A stretch of DNA of 64,000 nucleotides from NCBI GenBank assembly GCA_903870245.1, contig CAIQCB010000041.1:35528-99527 (forward strand), given 5' to 3'. The translations under genes and the position numbers were made by a program. The notes below the pieces were generated by a model, which made no database searches, had not been told where the DNA came from, and saw only the letters and a program-made list of their open reading frames with translations. Shown piece by piece: positions 52,436-61,586 of this stretch. This stretch comes from an uncultured Methylocystaceae bacterium. GTDB taxonomy: Bacteria > Pseudomonadota > Alphaproteobacteria > Rhizobiales > Beijerinckiaceae. Positions within the stretch are counted from its first letter, which is position 1. Every line of letters begins with the position of its first letter.

Positions 52436-53676
52436 CAAACTCAGGGACGCAATTAAACATATCTCAAGATAAGGTTAAACCTTGGCTGTCGATCATTGGC
52501 TTGGGCGAGGATGGAGCCCAGGGCCTCTCGACCGCCGCGCGCACTCTGGTTGATCAAGCCAACCTGATCGTGGGCGGCGAACGTCATCTCGCGCTGATCG
52601 GCGACGTGAACGCTGAAAAACTGGCCTGGCCAACGCCGATGACCGAAGCCCTTCCCTTATTGCTCGCACGGCGTGGACAGCCTGTCGTTGTGCTTGCCTC
52701 CGGCGATCCTTTTTTTTACGGGGTCGGAGATTTACTATCGCGCCATATCTCAAAAGCCGAAATTTTCTGTCTGCCGGGGCCATCGGCCTTCGCCCTCGTC
52801 GCGGCGCGGTTGAAATGGAGTCAGCAGGATTGTGCGCGACTATCGCTGCATGGACGTGTTTTTGAACGGATCATTCCGCACCTCCAGCCAAGAGCACGGA
52901 TCATTGCCCTGTCGTGGGACGAGACGACGCCGGCACGACTTGCGACCTATCTCTCAAGGAACGGCATGGGTGAGTCACAGATCCATGTGCTTGAGCGCAT
53001 GGGCGGAACCGGCGAGAGAATGCGCTCGACACGTGCAAATGATTTCAACCTTGCAGATATAAATGCACTAAACACCCTGGCTATTGAAATCGTTGCCGAT
53101 GAGACTGCGCGAATTATTCCGCGCGCTCCAGGCTTGCCAGACGCATGGTTCGAAAACGATGGCCAACTCACCAAGCGCGAGATCCGCGCCATCACGATTT
53201 CAGCCCTCGCCCCTCGCCGAGGGGAGTTATTGTGGGATGTCGGGGCTGGAGCGGGTTCGGTCTCGATCGAATGGATGTTAAACGATACCTCGAATCGGGC
53301 GATCGCCATAGAGAGAATTCCCGATCGTGCGGCACGGATTGCGCGTAATGCGCTGGCGCTTGGCGCGCCCGATCTCGCCATTGTAAGCGGAGCGGCCCCG
53401 GATTGTCTCCGGGGGCTGGAGCAGCCGGATGCGATTTTCATTGGCGGCGGCGCCAATGAGGCGACGCTGGCGGCGGCATGGGCGGCGCTGCCAAAACAGG
53501 GGCGTATCGTTGTTAACGCTGTTACGCTAGAAACTCGGGCGTTGGTGGCGCAGCAATATGCGGAACAAGGCGGCGAACTTGTAGATATCAACATCTCTCG
53601 CGCGAGATCAGTCGGTCGTTTTCATGGCCTTGAACCTGCGATGGCGGTTCTTCAATGGCGAGGATACAAAACATGA
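52432..53676 (+). CDS. cobL: Precorrin-6Y C5,15-methyltransferase (decarboxylating)
   Basis: 414 residues, two domains. N-terminal CbiE-like (IIGLGEDGAQGLS, VVLASGDPFFYGVG) and C-terminal CbiT-like (LLWDVGAGAGSVSIEWM). The fused form methylates C5 and C15 and decarboxylates the C12 acetate. Its substrate requires CobK reductase, which is not in this window. Overlaps cobE by 4 bp. Confidence 0.95.
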   Translation: MTNSGTQLNISQDKVKPWLSIIGLGEDGAQGLSTAARTLVDQANLIVGGERHLALIGDVNAEKLAWPTPMTEALPLLLARRGQPVVVLASGDPFFYGVGDLLSRHISKAEIFCLPGPSAFALVAARLKWSQQDCARLSLHGRVFERIIPHLQPRARIIALSWDETTPARLATYLSRNGMGESQIHVLERMGGTGERMRSTRANDFNLADINALNTLAIEIVADETARIIPRAPGLPDAWFENDGQLTKREIRAITISALAPRRGELLWDVGAGAGSVSIEWMLNDTSNRAIAIERIPDRAARIARNALALGAPDLAIVSGAAPDCLRGLEQPDAIFIGGGANEATLAAAWAALPKQGRIVVNAVTLETRALVAQQYAEQGGELVDINISRARSVGRFHGLEPAMAVLQWRGYKT

Positions 53677-54080
53677 CGATATCCTATGCTATCGGGCTTG
53701 GCGCGCGACGCGGCGTTGACGCACACAGCCTTGTCGATCTGGTGCGACAGGTCGTAGACGATCTGGACGTTACGCTGGCCGAGTCATCGCTTTTCACGAC
53801 CGAGAGCAAAACCACGGAGCCTGGTTTTCAGGAGGCTGCGCGCCTGCTTGGATTGCCAATCAGCTATCTGCCGCTTGCTTCGTTGAAAAAACGGCGCGGC
53901 TCGTCAAAAACCAATTCGCCGCGTGTGCAGGCTATGTTTGGCGTCGGTAGCGTGAGTGAAGCGGCGGCGTTGGTTGGCGCCGGTCCGGGAAGCCGGCTGC
54001 TGGCGCCCCGTCGATCTACGCCGGTCGCCGCCTGCGCCATCGCTATCGTGGCGTCCCCCGTCGCGGAGAATGGTTTATGA
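53673..54080 (+). CDS. cobE: CobE (CbiG C-terminal-like) protein
   Basis: 135 residues matching the CbiG C-terminal domain: [55 protein letters not shown] and a C-terminal strand. Its exact role in the aerobic pathway is unclear; ligand binding to corrin intermediates has been suggested. ATG 53673 overlaps the cobL stop. Confidence 0.9.
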   Translation: MTISYAIGLGARRGVDAHSLVDLVRQVVDDLDVTLAESSLFTTESKTTEPGFQEAARLLGLPISYLPLASLKKRRGSSKTNSPRVQAMFGVGSVSEAAALVGAGPGSRLLAPRRSTPVAACAIAIVASPVAENGL

Positions 54081-54841
54081 CCGTGCATTTCATCGGGGCC
54101 GGTCCTGGCGCCGCTGATCTTCTAACCTTGCGCGGACGGGATCTAATCGCCCGTTGTCCTGTGTGTCTTTACGCCGGCTCGCTGATTCCCGCAGGAGTTT
54201 TGGCGCACTGCGCGCCAACAGCGAAAGTGATCGACACTGCGCCTTTGTCTCTCGATCAGATCGTTGCCGAGATCCTGGCTGCGCAAGCTCTTGGTCAAGA
54301 TGTTGCGCGACTGCACTCCGGCGATCTCTCAATATGGAGCGCGGTCGGCGAACAGATGAGGCGGCTGGATGAGCTTGACATCCCTTACACGATAACGCCC
54401 GGCGTTCCCGCCTTTGCGGCGGCGAGCGCGGCGCTGAAGCGTGAACTCACTCTGCCGGAAGTGTCGCAATCGCTTGTATTGACGCGCACCTCCGGGCGCG
54501 CCTCCGCCATGCCAGAGCGGGAGAAACTGACGTTATTCGCACAAAGCGGCGCGACATTGGCGGTGCATCTCTCCATCCACGCGCTATCACAGGTCGTGGC
54601 CGAGCTGAGACCGTTTTATGGAGACTCATGCCCGGTTGCGATCGTTTACCGCGCTTCATGGCCAGATGAGCGGATTATTCGCGGCACGCTTGCTGATATC
54701 GAAGCGCTCGTTGCCGAGAACCCGGTGGATCGAACTGCGCTCATTCTGGTTGGGCCAGCGCTGACGGCCAAGAATTTTCGCGACAGCGCGTTGTATGACC
54801 CCGGGTATGATCGGCGGTTCAGGCCACAGGGCGCGCGATGA
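54077..54841 (+). CDS. cobM: Precorrin-4 C11-methyltransferase
   Basis: 254 residues. [49 protein letters not shown] and [14 protein letters not shown] are CobM motifs. It overlaps cobE and cobB by 4 bp each. The next enzyme in the pathway, CobF, is absent here. Confidence 0.95.
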   Translation: MTVHFIGAGPGAADLLTLRGRDLIARCPVCLYAGSLIPAGVLAHCAPTAKVIDTAPLSLDQIVAEILAAQALGQDVARLHSGDLSIWSAVGEQMRRLDELDIPYTITPGVPAFAAASAALKRELTLPEVSQSLVLTRTSGRASAMPEREKLTLFAQSGATLAVHLSIHALSQVVAELRPFYGDSCPVAIVYRASWPDERIIRGTLADIEALVAENPVDRTALILVGPALTAKNFRDSALYDPGYDRRFRPQGAR

Positions 54842-56160
54842 CGATACCGGCCGCATTGATCGGCGCGGCGCGCTCCGGATCAGGCAAGACAACGCTGACT
54901 TTGGGTCTGATGCGGGCTCTTACAAAGCGGGGACTGCGAGTCGCCGCCGTAAAATGCGGGCCCGATTACATCGATCCCGCCTTTCATGCAGCAGCCACTA
55001 AGAGGCCTGCACTCAACCTCGACTCCTGGGCGATGGACGAGCATTTGATCGCCGACCTTGTCGGTCACGCGATGGCGGATGCAGACATCCTTATCGCGGA
55101 GGGGGCTATGGGCCTGTTCGACGGCGCCCCTGGCGGAGCCGCCGGGAGCGGCGCCAGCGCAGATATCGCCGCACTTCTCAACTGGCCAGTGCTGCTCGCG
55201 CACGATGTTTCCGGTCAGGCGCAAACTGCGGCGGCGGTTCTGCGTGGTCTGGCCAATCACGACCCGCGCCTCGAGGTGATCGGCGTCGTTCTTAATAAAG
55301 TCGGCAGCCCGCGTCACCGACGCCTATGTAGTGAAGCGACAGAGTCTTCTGGTCTGCGGTTATTCGGCGCTCTGCCGCGCGACGATGCCCAGTCCCTTCC
55401 GGAGCGTCATCTGGGACTGGTGCAAGCTGGCGAAATCCCGGCGCTGGAGACCAAGCTGGAGTCGCTGGCGGAATTCGTCGAGGCGCATGTCGATATCGAT
55501 GGCCTGCTCGCACGGCTGGGCGGGATGACGCCACAAGTCTCGTCGATGCAACTGGTTCGTCAGGAACAGAATCGATCGCAGCCGCCGGGTCAGCGCATCG
55601 CCGTAGCGAGAGACGACGCCTTCTCCTTTTTTTATCCCCATCTTGCCCGACTCTGGCGCGCTGCCGGCGCCGAGATCATCTTTTTCTCGCCTCTTTCCGA
55701 TACGCCCCCCCCCGCAGACTGTGATTTTTGCTGGTTACCGGGAGGGTATCCCGAGCTTTTCGTCGGCCAGATTGCATCGGCTGAGCGATTCCTGCGGGGC
55801 TTGGCGCACTTTGCGGAGACCCGACCCGTTCATGGCGAATGCGGCGGGTACATGGTTCTGGGGGATGGGCTGATCGATCAGCGCGGGGTTGGCCATAAAA
55901 TGGCGGGACTGCTCGGGCTGGAAACAAGTTTTGCTCAGAGAAAGTTGCATTTGGGCTACAGGATCATCCGCCTCGCGGAGGATCACCCGTTAGGCTCTTC
56001 GGACGTCTTGCGGCGCGGACATGAATTTCACTACTCGACCATCCTGCGTGAACAGGGTGAGCCTTTCGCACAGTGCAGGGATCCCTACACCGAGACGGAA
56101 ATACCTTCAGGGCTGCGCAATAAGCTCGTCTCCGGATCGTTTTTCCACCTGATCTCGTAA
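54838..56160 (+). CDS. cobB: Hydrogenobyrinic acid a,c-diamide synthase
   Basis: 440 residues. N-terminal P-loop amidotransferase ([28 protein letters not shown]) and a C-terminal class I glutaminase domain with nucleophile in [15 protein letters not shown]. It amidates the a and c side chains using glutamine and ATP. Last gene of the operon. The stop codon overlaps the A run that encodes the T tail of the convergent sRNA terminator. Confidence 0.95.
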   Translation: MTIPAALIGAARSGSGKTTLTLGLMRALTKRGLRVAAVKCGPDYIDPAFHAAATKRPALNLDSWAMDEHLIADLVGHAMADADILIAEGAMGLFDGAPGGAAGSGASADIAALLNWPVLLAHDVSGQAQTAAAVLRGLANHDPRLEVIGVVLNKVGSPRHRRLCSEATESSGLRLFGALPRDDAQSLPERHLGLVQAGEIPALETKLESLAEFVEAHVDIDGLLARLGGMTPQVSSMQLVRQEQNRSQPPGQRIAVARDDAFSFFYPHLARLWRAAGAEIIFFSPLSDTPPPADCDFCWLPGGYPELFVGQIASAERFLRGLAHFAETRPVHGECGGYMVLGDGLIDQRGVGHKMAGLLGLETSFAQRKLHLGYRIIRLAEDHPLGSSDVLRRGHEFHYSTILREQGEPFAQCRDPYTETEIPSGLRNKLVSGSFFHLIS

Positions 56161-56246
56161 AAAAAGGGCCGCCGGAAGAACCAGCGGCCCAAGTCAAGGG
56201 AGGAAACGCCCAAGGAGGGCTACGAAGCAAGAAAGCTTGCTGCGAT
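56159..56246 (-). ncRNA. Alpha-r8 / MmgR (suhB-type) small regulatory RNA
   Basis: Read on the minus strand from its promoter, the ~88-nt transcript has three hairpins as in alpha-r8 sRNAs: AGCAAG/CTTGCT, then GCCC/GGGC with a UCCUU loop, then a 10-bp terminator stem GGGCCGCTGG/CCGGCGGCCC and seven U. Between the second and third lies the unpaired UUUCCUCCCU, the ultraconserved heptamer region of this family. In Sinorhizobium MmgR limits PHB granules by acting on phasin mRNA (known, from memory). The 5' end is estimated from the promoter; two PhaR-like sites surround it. The T tail overlaps the cobB stop. Confidence 0.82.
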
Positions 56247-56249
56247 GCA
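56238..56249 (-). promoter_or_regulatory. PhaR-like operator, sRNA site 2 (start-site region)
   Basis: TGCATCGCAGCA on the minus strand fits TGCRNYGCASMA. It covers the predicted transcription start, 22 bp from site 1 (two helical turns). Confidence 0.62.
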
Positions 56250-56252
56250 ATT

Positions 56253-56280
56253 AAGATATTGCTGCAGCGCAAAATGTCAA
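56253..56280 (-). promoter_or_regulatory. sRNA promoter
   Basis: On the minus strand TTGACA (56280-56275) and TATCTT (56258-56253) are spaced by 16 bp, giving a start near 56246. Confidence 0.78.
56260..56271 (-). promoter_or_regulatory. PhaR-like operator, sRNA site 1 (spacer)
   Basis: TGCGCTGCAGCA on the minus strand fits TGCRNYGCASMA and lies between the -35 and -10 boxes, the same position as site 1 in the phasin promoter. Confidence 0.65.
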
Positions 56281-56454
56281 TAATGAAAAAACAGGCGCCT
56301 TGGGCTGCCCTTAATGCCTATAAATTAGGCTGATTTAAAGAATGATGCATTCTTCATCAAATCATTCCTTAAAATAATTAATCAATATAATCAGCGCGCT
56401 ATGAAAATAACAAAGGAGTTGAAACGAGAACTTCGTGCTCTCGAACAAGATGGG

Positions 56455-57288
56455 TCAGGTAAAGATATTGCGATGATGGATCGCCCCCCTCTGATTTATA
56501 TACCGGAGGGCCCATGCCTGAGCTCCCTGGTGGCCCGCCATCGCTTGTTCGTTGTGCATGGCGGCAGAATACTCGGCGATCACCTGCGACGGATCTCCAA
56601 TACGATGGACCACGCCATTCTCCAGCCATAAGACCCGATCACAGCGCTCGGCCAGAAAATCGAGACTGTGGGAAACGATGAGCGTGGTGCCGGTTTTGGA
56701 AAATTCATCGATAAAGGCTTCGCATTTTTCCTGAAAAATCTGGTCGCCGACAGAAAGCGCTTCGTCAACAATCAAGACGTCTGACCGTGAGAATACACAA
56801 ATGGCGAAAGCTAGCCGGGCGATCATGCCCATGGAATAGGTGCGCACCGGTTGCTCAAAAGCAGGACCAATTTCAGCAAAAGCCGCGATATCCTCAATGC
56901 AGGCGTCAACCTCCCGATTCGTAAGCCCCAGAATCGCTGCGCCGATCCTTGCATTATCGCGCCCGGTGAGAAGGACATCAAAGCCTGAACCGAGCGCCAA
57001 AATCGGCGCAATTCTTCCATTGACTTCAAAATCGCCTCTTGTGGCGGTGGTTATGCCGCAAATAATTTGCAACAGGGTTGTTTTACCGGCGCCATTGCGA
57101 CCTACAATGCCAACGCGCTCTCCGCGATGGACCGAAAAGCTGATGTCATTAAGCACCCACTTCTCTTTATAAAATTTCCGCCAATAGCCAAAGAGTACCT
57201 GTTTCAGTTGATCATTCTGGTGGGCGTAGAGCTGAAACGCCTTGCCAATACCGCGGCACTGGATGATCGGTTTAGATGACATCGACAA
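56455..57288 (-). CDS. Polysaccharide ABC exporter ATPase (Wzt/KpsT-like)
   Basis: 277 residues. Walker A VGRNGAGKTTLLQIICGI, signature YSMGMIARLAFAI (a KpsT/Wzt/TagH variant), Walker B VLIVDEAL, and H-loop VSHSL. The N-terminal CRGIGKAFQLYAHQNDQLKQVLFGYWR is typical of polysaccharide or teichoic acid exporters. It lacks the long C-terminal carbohydrate-binding domain of full-length Wzt. Overlaps the permease gene by 17 bp. The gap down to the sRNA (56281-56454) is AT-rich without a clear terminator. Confidence 0.93.
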   Translation of the reverse strand: MSMSSKPIIQCRGIGKAFQLYAHQNDQLKQVLFGYWRKFYKEKWVLNDISFSVHRGERVGIVGRNGAGKTTLLQIICGITTATRGDFEVNGRIAPILALGSGFDVLLTGRDNARIGAAILGLTNREVDACIEDIAAFAEIGPAFEQPVRTYSMGMIARLAFAICVFSRSDVLIVDEALSVGDQIFQEKCEAFIDEFSKTGTTLIVSHSLDFLAERCDRVLWLENGVVHRIGDPSQVIAEYSAAMHNEQAMAGHQGAQAWALRYINQRGAIHHRNIFT

Positions 57289-58138
57289 TCACCGATTTAT
57301 AACGCATGAAAAATCGATATCCGCCAATGAATACGGCATAGGACGTGATTACAGTGAGTAGATAAACAACAGGATTTGGATACCTCCCGGTAAAAGCAAT
57401 ATCCCGCATCATCTCAACATAATCGCCGATAAGATTGAGCCGCATCAGCAATCCCGCCACCGGAGACATGCTGGAGATATAATCCAACTTGAAAAAGATC
57501 GGCGTCGCGAACATGAGGAGCGGCACAATTGAAGCCATAATATGCGCGACATCACGGGTGAACGCTCCCAAAGCCATCAGAAACCATGTCACACCAAGCA
57601 TAAAAAGAGCGAAAGGAACGACGACAAAGGGAGTAAGAAAGATTGTCAAGGGAATATGCCCGACAGTCAAAAGACGAAAAACAATATAAACCCCAAAGGA
57701 GATGCCAGAATAGATGAAGGCTCTGATCGCTGCTGTCCATGCGATCGTCTCACTTGGAAAAATGGATCTTTTAACAAAATTCACATGTTCATGCAGCAAC
57801 ATGGGCGCACGGTAACCCAGTTCGCTAAACAGGTTGAAAACAATCAAACCGATAAAAATACTGGCGGCGTAATCCGAAACCGCCTGGTTGCCGCGCAATT
57901 CGGGCACCGTGAAATAAAAAAGAAAAGTGTATGTCCCCAGAACAAAGAGCGGGGCAAGAACCGCCCATATCCACCCAAGGGCGGCGCCGCTGTAACGGGA
58001 AAGATACTCACGGCGCGCAACCGCGCGTATAAGCTCCCGATGACGCCATGCGCGGACAAAGGGCTCAGTATAGCTTGAGAGAATTTGCTGGTAATTCTGC
58101 ATGAAAGCCGGCAGATTTGCGATTTGCGGATAAGACAT
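57272..58138 (-). CDS. Polysaccharide ABC exporter permease (Wzm/KpsM-like)
   Basis: 288 residues, six membrane helices, ABC-2 family. N-terminal RRELIRAVARREYLSRYSGAALGWIWAVLAPL motif and the P-x-x-G region (PVAGLLMRLNLIGDYVEMMRDI) are typical. With the ATPase it exports a lipid-linked or finished polysaccharide. First gene of the pair on this strand. Confidence 0.93.
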   Translation of the reverse strand: MSYPQIANLPAFMQNYQQILSSYTEPFVRAWRHRELIRAVARREYLSRYSGAALGWIWAVLAPLFVLGTYTFLFYFTVPELRGNQAVSDYAASIFIGLIVFNLFSELGYRAPMLLHEHVNFVKRSIFPSETIAWTAAIRAFIYSGISFGVYIVFRLLTVGHIPLTIFLTPFVVVPFALFMLGVTWFLMALGAFTRDVAHIMASIVPLLMFATPIFFKLDYISSMSPVAGLLMRLNLIGDYVEMMRDIAFTGRYPNPVVYLLTVITSYAVFIGGYRFFMRYKSVIVDVI

Positions 58139-58543
58139 GGAAGGGTTATTTCATTACCCGAGCCGCTATGTCAATTGTTAATAATAACAACAAATTACAT
58201 CATGAGCAAGGCCTTTTGACGCCTCCACGGAGATCTTGCAGCTAATGGAAAAAATGGCGTGAGCGAATGAAGGCCGCGAGCCATTGACGCCTCAATCTCA
58301 TGATGGATGAGCCGGATGCGCTTTTACAAGACGGAACAGAGGATGGTCTCCCCCTACGGATAGATCATTGCCCTGAGGCAGCAGGAAAAGTAAAACTTTC
58401 CGGGGGTCCGCCAGACCGGCCTTGCTTGTCGCGGAGTTGCAACTTTGGATATTCTCAGGTTCAAATCAGGCGTTTATGTCACCTGAGATCAAGACAACCG
58501 CATATACTTCGGTCCTGCGACGTATATGCGTCGAAAGTAGTTA
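58139..58543. other. Divergent intergenic region of the polysaccharide locus
   Basis: About 400 bp between the exporter pair and the glycosyltransferase. TTGACGCCTC occurs twice (58216 and 58284). A short plus-strand frame here (58300-58668) lacks a ribosome-binding site and overlaps the next gene. Promoters for both directions must lie here but none is convincing. Confidence 0.4.
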
Positions 58544-59935
58544 ATGATCAACAAAATCGAAAATTGCGAGACAAGCGATCTCTCCAGAAAATGCTCCTGT
58601 ACTGGTCTGGACGAAAACATAAATTCCTACCAGATCGTCGAACTGCACAGAGAACTGGATTATCTTAAAGGCCAGTTGGCTCTGGTGCCCGAACCTGTCC
58701 AGTGGTGTTGCAAGCATCTAAGACAGTTCTGGTGGACTTTATCTTCTCTTGTGGGATTGGGCTGGTTACACAATGGCGCTCGACCGGTCATGCAAATGAC
58801 CGCATCGAATCCGACGGTTCGTCTCCCGACAGCGTCGCTTGATGATATGCCGCCGCCGAGACTGTTCCTGGATGTGACGATCACCTACAAGTCCAAATTG
58901 AACACCGGCGTTCAACGGGTCATTCGTGAGCTTTGCCGCCATGGCGAAATCGGCGGAGAACTGGCCCCCGTCATTATTGAAAAGGGCAGATTTGTAAGCG
59001 TCCCCGAAATGACAGCGATCAATTATCGAGAAGGTGACAAAATTCTTCTGCTAGATTCAGGATGGACGCATACCAACACTTATATACCAGCTCTCAAACA
59101 CGCAAAATCATGTGGGGTCGACATTATTCTCGGAATTTACGACCTCATACCGATACAGCATCCCGGTTTTGTTCATCCCTATTTCACGCACTTATTTGAC
59201 CAATGGCTTAAATCCATCACGCCATTTTGCAGCTCTGTGTTGGCAATTTCCAGATATTCAGCAGAATCCTATCATTTGTGGGCTGAAAAAAATGGATTAC
59301 TGGTCAATATAGAAGAAATTGGCTGGTTTCATCTCGGAGCTGATTTTCCAGAACCAGATGCGCAGAGTCAGTCCGGAACAAACAATGGAGAAGATATTCC
59401 GAGTAATTACCTATTATCCGTAGGAACACTAGAGCCACGCAAGGGCTATTCATGCGCTCTCGACGCCTTTGATCTTCTCTGGAAAGACGGATCTAATTTA
59501 TCTTATGTGATTGTCGGTAGACGAGGCGACCTCGCACGCCATATCGTTGATCGCATAATTAACCATCCTCTTTTTGGTAAAAAACTATTCTGGCCGCAAA
59601 ATGTGGACGATCATCTTCTTGCGCTTTTTTATAATAGATCACAGGGGGTTTTGATTCCTGCCCTGGCAGAAGGTTTTGGTCTGCCATTAATTGAAGCATG
59701 CAAACATGGAAAACCTGTCATCGCAAGTGATTTACAGGTTTTCAGAGAAATAGCGCCGCCAGGCGTCATATTCTTTGAAGCAGCGAAGGGCGTTGAATTA
59801 GCGCAGGCGATTAAAGACATGTGTGATAAATCGATAGGAACGCCGTCGCTTGTCGCATCCGACCTGGACTGGAACACAGCGACAAAGAAGATGTTGAGGA
59901 TCATCAAATCAAATGAATATCAGATGAAATTATGA
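58544..59935 (+). CDS. GT4-family glycosyltransferase
   Basis: 463 residues. Acceptor-side RLFLDVTITYKSKLNTGVQRVIRELCR, then C-terminal GT4 motifs YLLSVGTLEPRKGYSCALDAF, YVIVGRRGD and the EX7E-like ALAEGFGLPLIEACKHGKPVIASDLQVFREI. Likely transfers a hexose or mannose to the growing surface polysaccharide. The first ~100 residues (Cys-rich, with an amphipathic WWTLSSLVGLGWL) lie outside the normal fold and a later start (e.g. codons near 58790) is possible. GC is lower than in the cob region. Confidence 0.88.
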   Translation: MINKIENCETSDLSRKCSCTGLDENINSYQIVELHRELDYLKGQLALVPEPVQWCCKHLRQFWWTLSSLVGLGWLHNGARPVMQMTASNPTVRLPTASLDDMPPPRLFLDVTITYKSKLNTGVQRVIRELCRHGEIGGELAPVIIEKGRFVSVPEMTAINYREGDKILLLDSGWTHTNTYIPALKHAKSCGVDIILGIYDLIPIQHPGFVHPYFTHLFDQWLKSITPFCSSVLAISRYSAESYHLWAEKNGLLVNIEEIGWFHLGADFPEPDAQSQSGTNNGEDIPSNYLLSVGTLEPRKGYSCALDAFDLLWKDGSNLSYVIVGRRGDLARHIVDRIINHPLFGKKLFWPQNVDDHLLALFYNRSQGVLIPALAEGFGLPLIEACKHGKPVIASDLQVFREIAPPGVIFFEAAKGVELAQAIKDMCDKSIGTPSLVASDLDWNTATKKMLRIIKSNEYQMKL

Positions 59936-60118
59936 TGAAAACATTACTTGGCCGAAATCTCTATCATATACGAAGGAATGACAGGAAATTTTATTAAATA
60001 AAACAAATGCGCGTGAGAAGATTCGGACTCGCATATTGATGGGCCGCCAGATATTCAGTCTTGAAAATAAATGTATTTCTGATAATTTTCATTGGATTCA
60101 AATTTGAAAGACTAAAAA

Positions 60119-60997
60119 ATGGCGAGCATACCTGAACCCCTAAACCACTATCTCTCCAAGATCTTTGGCCTGCGCCTGATTACAAAAAAAGATTTCAATC
60201 ATATCTATGATGCTATCATAGAGCTGAATAAATACAGTCATTTTTATTATCTACCCAACACTCTCGATGTAAAAAAAAGAGTAAAAGAAGTTTATGCGCT
60301 TATTACGCCAATGAAAGCGCGAGAAGCGAGCAAAATCAGAGTAGGAAACAAACATGACGGAGGATATGTATGCCTGGATTATTTGCAAAAAGTATCATCC
60401 GCTGTATCCCTCGGCATCAGCAACGATGTCTCATGGGATCTAGAAATAGCAAAACATAATATCGATGTATTTCAATATGATTACTCCGTAGACGGCCCTC
60501 CGGTTCAAAACAATCGATTTAAATTTTATAAATTAAAGGTATCAGGAACTGATGGCCCTGGAGCTATTTCCCTCAATTCTATCGTCAAAAACCATAATAT
60601 CCGCGCGCCAGCGTCAGCATTCCTAAAAATTGACATTGAGGGAGACGAGTGGGAAACATTTTTATCAACGTCCGATGAAGCGCTCGACGCATTCAGTCAA
60701 ATTGTATGCGAATTCCACAATTTTCATCTGATATCCGACGACGGTCATTTCGAAAAAATCATAAGCGCCTTACGTAAACTTAAAGATAAATTTGAAGTCA
60801 TCCATGTTCACGGTAACAACTGTACGCCCCTTTTGATTTGTCCCGGCGTAGGTAGCCTGCCTCAGGTCATGGAAATAAGTTTTGCAAACAGGAGTGTTTT
60901 CTCATTTGAAAAAAGCAATGAAACTTTTCCCGGGCCGCTTGATGCGCCTTGCGATCCACGCCACTCTGACTACTTTATCGATTTGCCTGAACTTTGA
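60119..60997 (+). CDS. FkbM-like SAM methyltransferase
   Basis: 292 residues. The FkbM signature is LKIDIEGDEWETFL (usual KIDVEGFE), with GGYVCLDY as the upstream glycine-rich part and QIVCEFHNFHLI downstream. Members O-methylate sugars or small molecules. AT-rich codon use (many AAA, TAT, ATA) contrasts with the housekeeping genes, consistent with transfer. Probably modifies the polysaccharide made by the neighbouring genes. Confidence 0.75.
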   Translation: MASIPEPLNHYLSKIFGLRLITKKDFNHIYDAIIELNKYSHFYYLPNTLDVKKRVKEVYALITPMKAREASKIRVGNKHDGGYVCLDYLQKVSSAVSLGISNDVSWDLEIAKHNIDVFQYDYSVDGPPVQNNRFKFYKLKVSGTDGPGAISLNSIVKNHNIRAPASAFLKIDIEGDEWETFLSTSDEALDAFSQIVCEFHNFHLISDDGHFEKIISALRKLKDKFEVIHVHGNNCTPLLICPGVGSLPQVMEISFANRSVFSFEKSNETFPGPLDAPCDPRHSDYFIDLPEL

Positions 60998-61046
60998 TAT
61001 CACACAGGCAGAATTTACTCGAAACAGGAACAGGATCGGGTCGGAA

Positions 61047-61556
61047 ATGCAGCCGTTCAAAACCTGTTTACGAGTGGTGATCGTAACTTTGACGATTGCT
61101 TCGTCAATGACATCTGTCCATGCCATCTCGGACTTACCAGACGCCAAATCAATCCCAAAACCCATGTTAATGCTGGGATTGTTTTGTTACAGTTCCCTCT
61201 CGACCATGAAAAATCCCTTTGAAGCCAACCCCTCTGCATTACCATGGCGAGCGTCGGGCTCCAGACAGGAGGCGATTAATAGTCGGATGCAAAAGCTTGA
61301 TCCAACAGATGCGGCCTATGAAAAAGCCATTCGTGATCAGGCGATGACTGCGGAGGAGGCTAAATTCATCAAATTTTCCGCCATTCACGAGTCGGAGCAA
61401 TGGCTCAAGAATATAAATATTTCCTGCGCAACCCCAAATCTTGCGCCTAACGACTATGAGTCTTGCCTCAAGGAAACGAACAGCGAAGTGTATAAATGTT
61501 ACCGTCAGATCATTGATGCGATACAGCCTAACGGCAAATCATCGGCGGTCAAATAA
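61047..61556 (+). CDS. Secreted hypothetical protein
   Basis: 169 residues with signal peptide (LRVVIVTLTIASSMTSVHA). The mature part has four or five Cys and no known family. It starts 49 bp after the methyltransferase on the same strand. An upstream in-frame extension overlaps that gene and is rejected; ATG 61047 gives the best signal peptide. It may be exported together with the polysaccharide, but this is conjecture. Confidence 0.6.
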   Translation: MQPFKTCLRVVIVTLTIASSMTSVHAISDLPDAKSIPKPMLMLGLFCYSSLSTMKNPFEANPSALPWRASGSRQEAINSRMQKLDPTDAAYEKAIRDQAMTAEEAKFIKFSAIHESEQWLKNINISCATPNLAPNDYESCLKETNSEVYKCYRQIIDAIQPNGKSSAVK

Positions 61557-61586
61557 CCTTATATTGATGACGTTTTGTTGAATTTG

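Noticed and set aside
56166..56190. Terminator of the cob operon on the plus strand
   Set aside because: The hairpin has a T run only on the minus strand, so it belongs to the sRNA; in the plus direction it lacks a U tail.
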